Assembly (NCBI GenBank): GCA_003134675.1
Contig: PLBZ01000079.1
Span: 28,069 to 35,022 of the forward strand
Source: Solirubrobacterales bacterium
Lineage (GTDB): Bacteria > Actinomycetota > Thermoleophilia > Solirubrobacterales > Solirubrobacteraceae
Length of the DNA: 6,954 bases
Reading direction: 5' to 3'
Notes under the pieces: model-generated
Databases searched by the model: none
The model's input: the letters and a program-made list of their open reading frames with translations, nothing else
What the model was told of the DNA's origin: nothing
Part shown: positions 1-5,258 of the stretch, piece by piece
Position numbering within the stretch: position 1 is the first letter of the stretch
How the letters are laid out: each line of letters starts with the position of its first letter
Translations under genes and position numbers: made by a program

Positions 1-740
1 TGGCACCGGAGATAAATGCGCTGAAAGCGAAGTACAAGGAGGACAAACAGCGCCAGCAGCAGGAGATCATGAAGTTCTACCAGGAGCACAAGATCAACCC
101 GCTTGCCTCCTGCCTGCCCTTGCTCATGCAGCTGCCCGTATTCGTCTCGCTCTTCTACATGCTGCGGACCGACCTCAAGCTCGATATCTGCGGCAAGCAG
201 ATCCACGCCCATTACGGGGCTCACGTATCGGAAAGCACTCTGTCCAAAGTCACCTGCTCGCAGGTGCCGGGAGCGCAGCATGCGGCCAAGTTCCTGTTTC
301 TGCCGGACATCACGAGCAAGGCGACGGGCGCGGCGCTGGTCGTGCTGATCGTGCTCTACGTGGGCTCCCAGCTCGCGTCGACGTTGATAGCCACGGCGAC
401 CGCTGATCCAAACCAACGCCGTCTCATGCTGCTCCTCCCGGTCGTATTCGTCGTGATTCTCTACAGGTACCCTGCCGGGCTGCTCGTCTACTGGATTACG
501 ACGAATACGTGGACAATCGGTCAGCAGTACCTGATCAAAAAGCGAATGCCGCCACCGCCACGGCCTGAGACCGCCAAAGGCGCTGCGAACGGCAAACCCC
601 TGAGCGCATTGAAAGCCGCGCTTGCAGGTGCTGCGGGCGCTCCCACGCCGGTGGCAGATGGGGGGCCAAACGGGGGCTCTGCCTCCCCCCCCCCGCGATC
701 TCCGCGGAAGAAGAAGAAGCGCTCAGGCAGACGGCGATGA
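1..740 (+). CDS. yidC: Membrane protein insertase YidC, 3' part (5' end outside window)
   Basis: This is the C-terminal part of the YidC/Oxa1/Alb3 insertase, which inserts and folds inner-membrane proteins alone or with SecYEG. The frame is open from the window edge (first full codon at 3), so the start lies upstream; about 245 residues are visible. They begin with a charged coiled segment (LKAKYKEDKQRQQQEIMKFY), followed by the family-typical NPLASCLPLLMQLPVF segment that opens a transmembrane helix. Two more hydrophobic stretches follow, around ALVVLIVLYVGSQLAS and LMLLLPVVFVVIL, and then the conserved PAGLLVYWITTN region. The cytoplasmic tail is rich in Ala, Gly and Pro and ends in a very basic cluster (SPRKKKKRSGRRR), which in YidC homologues is linked to ribosome contact. 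A C10 homopolymer sits in the codons just before this tail. The stop codon overlaps the jag start as ATGA. The family assignment is firm; the exact tail depends on the homopolymer length. Confidence 0.95.
   Translation, partial: APEINALKAKYKEDKQRQQQEIMKFYQEHKINPLASCLPLLMQLPVFVSLFYMLRTDLKLDICGKQIHAHYGAHVSESTLSKVTCSQVPGAQHAAKFLFLPDITSKATGAALVVLIVLYVGSQLASTLIATATADPNQRRLMLLLPVVFVVILYRYPAGLLVYWITTNTWTIGQQYLIKKRMPPPPRPETAKGAANGKPLSALKAALAGAAGAPTPVADGGPNGGSASPPPRSPRKKKKRSGRRR
685..694 (+). repeat. C10 homopolymer tract in the yidC tail
   Basis: Ten consecutive C residues encode the Pro run just before the basic YidC tail. A G6 run at 660-665 and a G5 run at 672-676 lie just upstream and could pair with it. 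A one-base length change would replace the basic tail with another reading frame that stays open to about 816, and would also uncouple the yidC stop from the jag start. It is either a polymerase-slippage site or a place where a sequencing indel could hide. Confidence 0.9.
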
Positions 741-1234
741 GCGACGAGGAGAATGGCGGAGGAGACCAGGCGGAGGAGGAGCTCGAACCGGCCGAGGCGC
801 TGGAGGAGCTGCTTGAGGAGATAAGGGATGGGCTGAGGCTCGATGTGAGGGTGGAGGTGGAGGAGCAGGAGGGCTTATTGATCGGGCGTCTGGAGGGTGA
901 GGATCTGGGCCTCTTCATTGGCAGGCGCGGGCAGACGATCGACGCGGTACAACACCTGGCCCAGCGAATCGTGTTCCCTGAAGGCCCCTCTTCAGTGCGC
1001 GTGGTGATCGACGCGGACGGCTATCGCGAACGTCGAGCAGCGACGCTGTGCGCCGACGCCGAGGAGGCTGCCGAGGAGGCTGTGCAATCCGGCGGCCCGG
1101 TGGAGCTCGAGCCGATGCCGGCCTCGGAGCGGAGGATTGTCCACGAGTACTTGCGTGAGCGAGGCGGGGTGGAGACGCACAGCGAGGGCGATGAACCGGA
1201 GCGGCGCCTCGTGGTCTCGCCGCTCGGTGGCTGA
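737..1234 (+). CDS. jag: Jag/KhpB-like KH-R3H single-stranded nucleic acid-binding protein
   Basis: This 165-aa protein belongs to the Jag (SpoIIIJ-associated, KhpB/EloR) family of RNA-binding proteins, linked in Gram-positive bacteria to cell elongation and post-transcriptional control. The first 30 residues or so are strongly acidic. A KH-type domain follows at about 35-95, with its GxxG loop visible as IGRRGQ (residues 61-66). An R3H domain occupies about 125-162 and shows the R-x3-H signature R132...H136 in ERRIVHEYLRER, ending in RRLVVSP. The N-terminal Jag-N domain present in Firmicutes homologues is absent, and the protein is correspondingly short. The ATG overlaps the yidC stop (ATGA) and no strong Shine-Dalgarno precedes it, so translation is probably coupled to yidC. 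The yidC-jag-rsmG order is a classic near-origin arrangement and supports the call. Confidence 0.92.
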   Translation: MSDEENGGGDQAEEELEPAEALEELLEEIRDGLRLDVRVEVEEQEGLLIGRLEGEDLGLFIGRRGQTIDAVQHLAQRIVFPEGPSSVRVVIDADGYRERRAATLCADAEEAAEEAVQSGGPVELEPMPASERRIVHEYLRERGGVETHSEGDEPERRLVVSPLGG

Positions 1235-1976
1235 GGGCCGCGCGGAGTCCGCGCGAGCGTTTCACGTGAAAACAAACGTCCTCGAGGTGCTGGGGGATCG
1301 CTATGCGCTTAACAGCGGTCAACTGGCGCAACTGGAGGCGATTCTTCACGAATTGCGGAGGGATAGGCGGGCACCGACCACAGTCCGCGATGCGCAGCAG
1401 GCCGCTGACGTTCATCTCGCCGACTCGCTGGTGGCGCTGGAGCTGGAAGTGGTGAGGAAGGCGCGGACGATCGCCGATCTGGGCAGCGGCGCCGGCTTTC
1501 CGGGCGCGGCGCTTGCGGTGGCGCTGCCTGCCGCTGAGGTCAGCCTGATCGAGAGCCAAGGCCGCAAGTGCGGGTTCCTGGAGGGCATGCTGGCGGAGGT
1601 CGGCGTGGAAAACGCGAACGTCGTTTGCGTTCGTGTGGAGGAGTGGCACGACGGGATCCGCTGTAACGACGTCGTGGTGACCCGTGCGGTGGCGGCTCAG
1701 GCGGTGGTCCTGGAGTATGCGGCGCCGGTGCTGCGGCTCGGGGGCACGGTGGTGGATTGGCGCGGCCGGCGGTCGCCGGCGGACGAGGACGCCGCACTCG
1801 CCGGGGCGGAGGAGCTCGGTCTGGAAAGGGTGGAGGTTCGCAGGGTCCAGCCGTGGCCGAGGGCAAAAGACCGCCACCTGCATGTCTTCGTAAAGGTGGA
1901 GGAGACGTCAGGACGCTTTCCGCGGCGACCAGGAATCGCGCGCAAGCGCCCGTTGGGAGGTCGCGGCGCACGCTGA
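1227..1976 (+). CDS. rsmG: 16S rRNA (guanine-N7)-methyltransferase RsmG (GidB)
   Basis: RsmG methylates N7 of G527 (E. coli numbering) in 16S rRNA using S-adenosylmethionine; loss of the enzyme commonly gives low-level streptomycin resistance. With the GTG start at 1227 the protein has 249 residues. It contains the SAM-binding motif DLGSGAGFPG (84-93), an acidic motif around LIESQGRKCGFLE, the VVVTRAVA motif (149-156) and the C-terminal DRHLHVFVK strand. A basic tail with RFPRRPGIARKRPL follows, as I recall from actinobacterial homologues. I chose 1227 because it overlaps the jag stop by 8 bp, and the residues encoded further upstream (ATG at 1137) read like an out-of-frame shadow of jag. GTG at 1266 is a real alternative and would give 236 residues. 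Neither start has a strong Shine-Dalgarno. The codons for FHVK are also the parS core. The stop is in frame with, and 27 bp before, parA. Confidence 0.93.
   Translation: MAEGRAESARAFHVKTNVLEVLGDRYALNSGQLAQLEAILHELRRDRRAPTTVRDAQQAADVHLADSLVALELEVVRKARTIADLGSGAGFPGAALAVALPAAEVSLIESQGRKCGFLEGMLAEVGVENANVVCVRVEEWHDGIRCNDVVVTRAVAAQAVVLEYAAPVLRLGGTVVDWRGRRSPADEDAALAGAEELGLERVEVRRVQPWPRAKDRHLHVFVKVEETSGRFPRRPGIARKRPLGGRGAR
1258..1273. promoter_or_regulatory. parS: Candidate parS centromere site for ParB
   Basis: The bases CGTTTCACGTGAAAAC match 13 of 16 positions of the bacterial parS consensus TGTTTCACGTGAAACA. The match includes the uninterrupted 13-mer GTTTCACGTGAAA (1259-1271) and the perfect 12-bp palindrome TTTCACGTGAAA (1260-1271). 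ParB binds this site and slides from it as a CTP-dependent clamp. It lies inside the 5' end of rsmG, where it encodes FHVK, about 740 bp upstream of the parA and parB genes whose products would act on it. The last two bases differ from consensus, so affinity may be below optimum. No other site of comparable quality was seen in the window. Confidence 0.8.
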
Positions 1977-2003
1977 CCGCGATCGGCGCTAGCTTGCTGG
2001 GGA

Positions 2004-2762
2004 ATGGGCACGGTGTATGCAATCGCCAACCAGAAGGGGGGGGTTGGCAAGACGACGACGGCTGTGAACGTCGCTGCGTGCATCGCTGAGGCTGGGCGGG
2101 AGACATTGCTGGTCGATGTGGACCCACAGGCGAATGCCACCGTCGGATTGGGTCTTCCACGGTCGCAGGTACCCGGGTTGTACGAGGTATTGACAGGCGC
2201 CGCAACAGCGGACCAGGCTCTGACCGACACGGCGATCCCCGGCTTGCAGGTGCTGCCGGCCGGCCCGGGCTTGGCTGGCGCGAATGTGGAGCTGCCCCGA
2301 GCTGAAGGGTTTGAGCAGCGTCTACGCGAGTGCCTGGAGCCGGTTAGAGACCTGTTCGAGTACATCTTGATGGACTGTCCACCATCGCTTGGTCCGCTGA
2401 CGGTGTGCGCGCTGGTGGCGGCGGACAGGGTGATCGTCCCGGTGCAGACGGAGTATTTTGCGCTGGAGGGCTTAGCGGGGCTGCTGGAGACACTGGCGCT
2501 CCTCCAACGCGAGCTGAACCCACGGTTGACGGTGGCGGGGATGCTGTTGACGATGCACGACTCGCGTACCCGTCTGGCTCGCGACGTGGAGCGCGAGGTG
2601 CGCGAGCACTTCCCGGAGCTTGTGTTCGACACGGTGATTCCGCGCAACGTGCGAGTGGGCGAGGCACCAAGCTACGGATTGCCGGTTACTCACCACGATC
2701 CGCACAGTGCAGGCGCGGCGGCGTACTTCGAGTTAGCAAAGGAGGTAGCGGCGCGTGGCTAA
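2004..2762 (+). CDS. parA: Chromosome partitioning ATPase ParA (Soj)
   Basis: ParA is a deviant-Walker ATPase that binds DNA non-specifically as an ATP dimer and moves ParB-parS complexes during chromosome segregation. The 252-aa protein has the deviant Walker A motif KGGVGKTT (11-18, signature Lys11 and P-loop Lys16), the DVDPQANAT motif (38-46) with switch I aspartates, Walker B ILMDCPPSLG (121-130, Asp124), and the conserved C-terminal IPRNVRVGEAPSYGLPV region. It lacks the N-terminal HTH of plasmid type Ia ParAs, so it is a short chromosomal Soj-like form. The ATG at 2004 is the first start after the in-frame rsmG stop; only weak purines (GGGGA) precede it. GTG at 2013 is possible but would shorten the usual N-terminal strand. 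The 3' end overlaps parB by 8 bp. Confidence 0.96.
   Translation: MGTVYAIANQKGGVGKTTTAVNVAACIAEAGRETLLVDVDPQANATVGLGLPRSQVPGLYEVLTGAATADQALTDTAIPGLQVLPAGPGLAGANVELPRAEGFEQRLRECLEPVRDLFEYILMDCPPSLGPLTVCALVAADRVIVPVQTEYFALEGLAGLLETLALLQRELNPRLTVAGMLLTMHDSRTRLARDVEREVREHFPELVFDTVIPRNVRVGEAPSYGLPVTHHDPHSAGAAAYFELAKEVAARG
2738..2746 (+). promoter_or_regulatory. Strong ribosome binding site for parB
   Basis: AAAGGAGGT lies 8 nt before the GTG at 2755 and inside the 3' end of parA. It is a near-perfect anti-SD complement and the strongest such site in the conserved block. It fixes the parB start at GTG 2755, although that codon overlaps the parA stop. Confidence 0.85.
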
Positions 2763-3657
2763 ACCAAAGCCTGGCATGGGAAGGGGCCTCGAGGCGATTC
2801 TGTCGGTGTCGGGCGGGGAGGCAAAGACGCGCGCGGACGAGCTGCGCGAGTTGCCCGTCGAGCTGATCGTGGCGAACCCGAAGCAGCCGCGGCGCCGGTT
2901 TGACGAGGACGGACTGCAGGCCCTGGCGGGCTCTCTGGGGGAGCGAGGTGTACTGCAGCCCGTGCTCGTGCGACCAAAGCCCGGCGGCACGTATGAGCTC
3001 GTTGCTGGCGAGCGGCGCTGGCGGGCGGCCCAGATGGCCGGCTTGGAGAAGATCCCCGCGCTCGTGCGAGCGCACGGGGATGCCGAGGCAGTGGAGCTGG
3101 CACTGATCGAGAATATGGCGCGGGAGGATCTGAGCCCGATCGAGGAGGCGCGCGCGTGCGCGGCACTCGTGGAGGAGCTGGGGCTGACGCGCGAGGAGGT
3201 TGGGCGACGCGTGGGGCGTAGCCGTGTTGCGGTGAGCAACCTGATGCGACTGCTGGACCTGCCCGATGAGACGATCGAACTGCTAGAGGAGAGGGCCCTG
3301 AGCGAGGGCCACGGGAGGGCGCTGCTGCTGGCCGAGGACCACGGCGCGCGCAGGAGCCTGGCGCGGACAGCCGTCGAGGAGGGATGGTCGGTGAGAACCG
3401 CGGAAGTGCGGGCACGGGAGAGCAACGGTGCAGCAAAGGCCAAGGCAGGGCGTGGGGAGCGCTCGGCACGTGGAGGGCACCCCGATCAGGAGGAGGCGAT
3501 TAGGGAGATTGCGGAGGCGCTCGGCGAGGCGCTCGGCGCCGAGGTGCATGTGAAGATGACCCGCGACGGGAGCTATCGCGCGGAGCTCGAGTTTGCGAGG
3601 CCGGAGGAGGCGTTTGAGCTGGCGCGCCGGCTACGTTCGCCCACAGGCGCCCGCTAG
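2755..3657 (+). CDS. parB: Chromosome partitioning protein ParB (Spo0J), parS-binding CTPase
   Basis: ParB loads at parS, hydrolyses CTP to form a sliding clamp, recruits SMC and stimulates ParA. The 300-aa protein has the N-terminal ParA-interacting segment (MGRGLEAIL, 8-16). Its ParB/Srx CTP-binding domain contains NPKQPRRRFD (41-50) and the GERRWRA box (85-91), followed by the ENMAREDLSPIEEA box (119-132). The helix-turn-helix is LTREEVGRRVGRSRVAVSN (144-162), followed by the conserved SEGHGRALL segment (183-191). A low-complexity Ala/Gly/Arg/Lys linker (about 222-242) leads to a C-terminal dimerisation domain (about 243-297). The GTG start is supported by the AAAGGAGGT site and the 8-bp overlap with parA. 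Its probable target, parS, is in rsmG. The TAG stop is shared with a candidate tRNA -10 hexamer. All domains are intact and the length is normal for the family. Confidence 0.96.
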   Translation: MAKPKPGMGRGLEAILSVSGGEAKTRADELRELPVELIVANPKQPRRRFDEDGLQALAGSLGERGVLQPVLVRPKPGGTYELVAGERRWRAAQMAGLEKIPALVRAHGDAEAVELALIENMAREDLSPIEEARACAALVEELGLTREEVGRRVGRSRVAVSNLMRLLDLPDETIELLEERALSEGHGRALLLAEDHGARRSLARTAVEEGWSVRTAEVRARESNGAAKAKAGRGERSARGGHPDQEEAIREIAEALGEALGAEVHVKMTRDGSYRAELEFARPEEAFELARRLRSPTGAR

Positions 3658-3675
3658 AATCGGCGCCCGCGGGCG
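3646..3675. repeat. 9-bp direct repeat and 12-bp palindrome at the parB/tRNA junction
   Basis: GGCGCCCGC occurs at 3646-3654 and again at 3662-3670, a 16-bp period that brackets the parB stop and the TAGAAT hexamer. The second copy runs into the tRNA to form the perfect palindrome CGCCCGCGGGCG (3664-3675), so the tRNA leader could pair with the mature 5' end GGGCG. It may affect RNase P processing or only reflect high GC. Confidence 0.5.
3655..3660 (+). promoter_or_regulatory. Candidate -10 element (TAGAAT) of the tRNA-Ile promoter, overlapping the parB stop
   Basis: TAGAAT matches the sigma-A -10 consensus TATAAT at 5 of 6 positions, and its first three bases are the parB stop codon. Transcription would start near 3667, about 4 nt before the mature tRNA 5' end at 3671. 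No good -35 hexamer is visible at the usual 16-18 bp spacing inside the parB 3' end, so the promoter is tentative. Read-through from the par operon is the alternative. Confidence 0.4.
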
Positions 3676-3744
3676 ATTAGCTCAGTTGGTTAGAGCGCCT
3701 CTCTGATAAGGAGGAGGTCCCAGGTTCGAGTCCTGGATCGCCCA
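3671..3744 (+). tRNA. tRNA-Ile (anticodon GAU)
   Basis: This is a full cloverleaf of 74 nt. The acceptor stem GGGCGAT pairs with ATCGCCC (3737-3743) and the discriminator base is A. The D arm is GCTC...GAGC with GG in the loop. The anticodon stem CCTCT/GGAGG encloses loop CTGATAA with anticodon GAT at 3705-3707, which reads ATC/ATT (Ile). The T arm CCAGG-TTCGAGT-CCTGG has the canonical TTCGA. CCA is not encoded (CTC follows). The gene starts 13 bp after the parB stop. tRNA genes are common integration targets, but no duplicated 3' end or integrase is visible in the window. Confidence 0.97.
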
Positions 3745-3754
3745 CTCGAAGGAT

Positions 3755-3795
3755 CCCTACGCAGAGGTCACCGGGCAGCGGTAGGGCTCGTGTTT
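3755..3795 (+). terminator. Weak terminator-like inverted repeat after tRNA-Ile
   Basis: CCCTACGC (3755-3762) pairs with GCGGTAGGG (3778-3786) with one bulged G and a 15-nt loop, followed by the slightly T-rich CTCGTGTTT. There is no real U tract, so it is a poor intrinsic terminator. GTAGGGC (3781-3787) can alternatively pair with GCCCTAC (3832-3838) further downstream, which makes the two structures mutually exclusive. Confidence 0.25.
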
Positions 3796-3822
3796 ACATC
3801 GGTTTAGGCCATGTGCTAAGTT
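3793..3822 (+). promoter_or_regulatory. Candidate promoter upstream of the orphan ATPase gene
   Basis: TTTACA (3793-3798, 5 of 6 to TTGACA) is followed after 18 bp by TAAGTT (3817-3822), which keeps the important T1, A2 and T6 of the -10 box. The stretch is clearly more AT-rich than its surroundings. A start near 3829 would place the 5' arm of the hairpin at 3822-3855 mostly outside the transcript. In that case the dyad would act as a DNA operator rather than an RNA hairpin. Confidence 0.35.
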
Positions 3823-3855
3823 TAGTTCCTCGCCCTACTTTAGTAGAGGAGCTAA
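3822..3855 (+). promoter_or_regulatory. Dyad/hairpin covering the ribosome binding site of the ATPase gene
   Basis: TTAGTTCCTC (3822-3831) and GAGGAGCTAA (3846-3855) form a 10-bp arm, nine Watson-Crick pairs plus one G-U, around a 14-nt loop. The 3' arm contains the Shine-Dalgarno GAGGAG (3846-3851), 10 nt before the ATG at 3862. If transcription starts upstream of 3822, the RNA would hide its own ribosome binding site; otherwise the dyad could be an operator next to the start site. The loop contains GCCCTAC, the exact complement of GTAGGGC at 3781-3787, so a pseudoknot is also possible. Complementarity is seen directly; the function is inferred. Confidence 0.5.
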
Positions 3856-3861
3856 TATGCT

Positions 3862-5097
3862 ATGGGCCCATTAGAGTTCAAGAACCCCTACCGACCCGGG
3901 GCCGGGCACATGCCGCCCCACCTCGCAGGCCGTGAACGTGAGTACAAGGAATTCGATCGGCTTCTGGAGCAGGACGAGATCCTTGAGAACATGGTCCTCA
4001 CGGGGCTTCGCGGCGTCGGCAAGACCGTGCTTCTGGAGACCTTCAAGCCTCGCGCGATGCAGCGCGGATGGCTCTGGGCGACAGCGGACCTATCCGAGTC
4101 AGCGAGCATCAGCGAGACCGCCCTCGCGCAACGCATCCTGGCCGACCTCGCCTTGATCACCTCATCTATCACCGTGGAGGAGCAGCAGCCAGGCCAGCCA
4201 GCTGGCTTTGTCGCGCCCAGCGATCCGCGCCGGGTACCGCTATCTCACGAGGTTCTGGCGTCTGTCTACGACAGTACGCCGGGTCTGATCTCCGACAAGA
4301 TCAAGGCAACGCTCGAATTCGCCTGGCATCAACTTCGCCAACAGGACAAACACCGGGTGATCTTTGCATATGACGAGGCCCAGAACCTCTCGGATCACGC
4401 GGAGAAGGAGCAGTTCCCGCTGTCGGTGCTCCTCGATGTCTTCCAGTCGATCCAGAAGAAGGGCATACCGTTCATGCTGGTCTTGGCCGGCCTGCCGACG
4501 CTCTTTCCCAAGCTTGTGGACGCACGGACCTACGCGGAGCGCATGTTCCGCGTAGTGACCCTGATCAAGCTCACCGACGATGAGAGCCGGGACGCGATCC
4601 TCAAGCCGATCGAGGTCGCGAACTGCCCTATCAAATTCCATCCGGACTCCGTCGAGACGATCTGTCACGAGTCCGCCGGCTATCCGTACTTCATCCAGTT
4701 CATCTGCCGCGAGGTCTTCGATGTCTTTATCCAGCAGCACGCGAAAGACGAGGTGGGGATGGTCCCGGTCGACGCGATCCAGCGAAAGCTGGACGCCGAC
4801 TTCTTCGCGGGACGCTGGGCAAAGATCACTGATCGTCAGCGGGAACTGCTGTGGGTCATCGCCAACCTCGCCCACCCGGACGAAGAATTCACGATCCAGG
4901 AACTCGTCGAGGAGGCTAGGCAGCGCCTCACCAAGACCTTCTCGCCCAGCCACGCCAATCAGATGCTCGCCAGCCTCGCCGAGCGTGGGATGATCTACAA
5001 GAACCGGCTGGGCAAGTATTCGTTTGCGGTGCCGCTATTGGGGCGGTTCATTCTTAGGACGTATGGGCCCACCACCGAGCCCTCCATAAGCGTTTGA
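3862..5097 (+). CDS. Orphan P-loop ATPase with C-terminal winged-helix-like domain (AAA_16/Orc1-Cdc6/STAND-like)
   Basis: This 411-aa protein is a predicted cytoplasmic ATPase of unknown role. It opens with NPYRPGAGHMPPHLAGRE (8-25), a start I recall from scattered bacterial ATP-binding proteins of the AAA_16 type, where the GRE motif precedes the P-loop domain. Walker A is GLRGVGKT (48-55, Lys54). Walker B is VIFAYDEAQN (166-175, Asp171-Glu172). A sensor-1-like strand is LVLAGLPTLF (206-215), arginines in TYAERMFR (223-230) are candidate arginine fingers, and SAGYPYFIQF (271-280) resembles the lid motif of Orc/STAND ATPases. Residues about 322-400 look like a winged helix, ending LAERGMIYKNRLGKYSFAVP, so DNA binding is plausible. 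There is no signal peptide, no membrane segment, and no nuclease, transposase or protease partner in the window. The ATG at 3862 has GAGGAG 10 nt upstream; ATG 3857 is out of frame. The gene sits between tRNA-Ile and an exported-protein gene and may have been acquired. The fold is well supported; the function is not known. Confidence 0.85.
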   Translation: MGPLEFKNPYRPGAGHMPPHLAGREREYKEFDRLLEQDEILENMVLTGLRGVGKTVLLETFKPRAMQRGWLWATADLSESASISETALAQRILADLALITSSITVEEQQPGQPAGFVAPSDPRRVPLSHEVLASVYDSTPGLISDKIKATLEFAWHQLRQQDKHRVIFAYDEAQNLSDHAEKEQFPLSVLLDVFQSIQKKGIPFMLVLAGLPTLFPKLVDARTYAERMFRVVTLIKLTDDESRDAILKPIEVANCPIKFHPDSVETICHESAGYPYFIQFICREVFDVFIQQHAKDEVGMVPVDAIQRKLDADFFAGRWAKITDRQRELLWVIANLAHPDEEFTIQELVEEARQRLTKTFSPSHANQMLASLAERGMIYKNRLGKYSFAVPLLGRFILRTYGPTTEPSISV

Positions 5098-5258
5098 CCG
5101 GCAACTTGCCTTCGGTGGCGAGCAAGGCGGCAGAGATGGTGCGCCTGCGCGCTGCGCTCGACAAGCTCGCCGACGGCGTCGACGTGCCCAAAGGGCCGTC
5201 CGGCGAGCCGCGTCCGCCGGGGCTAAGGCATCGGGCATGCGCTGCCGATGATGGGCTC
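5098..5258 (+). other. Gap between the ATPase and PKD genes; open in the frame of the PKD gene
   Basis: These 161 bp contain no intrinsic terminator and no convincing promoter. The frame of the downstream PKD protein is open from 5058 (after a TAG at 5055) through this whole stretch, with an ATG at 5136 preceded by a weak AAGGCGG. The translation (for example MVRLRAALDKLADGVDVP) looks amphipathic and could be coding. It might be a remnant of another gene or a longer N-terminus, but a cytoplasmic-like extension before a clean signal peptide argues against the latter. Confidence 0.4.

Noticed and set aside
1137..1226. Upstream ATG at 1137 as the rsmG start
   Set aside because: It would overlap jag by about 98 bp and add about 30 residues without family similarity; GTG 1227 or 1266 fits better.
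1977..2003. Internal promoter between rsmG and parA
   Set aside because: Only 27 bp, GC-rich, with no -10 or -35 resemblance.
915..2647. Several antisense open frames opposite jag, rsmG and parA
   Set aside because: They are Arg/Pro/Ser-rich low-complexity products typical of reversed GC-rich coding sequence, and overlap genes with firm family motifs.
3467..3474. Other CACGTG hexamers (near 3469 and 5624) as extra parS sites
   Set aside because: Only the six-base core matches; the flanking arms do not continue the palindrome.
3671..3750. tRNA-Ile 3' end as an integration attachment site
   Set aside because: No duplicate of the tRNA 3' end and no integrase or recombinase gene is present in the window.
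4240..4953. Long antisense reading frame of 237 codons opposite the ATPase gene
   Set aside because: It mirrors the codon bias of the + strand gene, which has clear Walker motifs; the antisense product shows no recognisable motif and no ribosome binding site.
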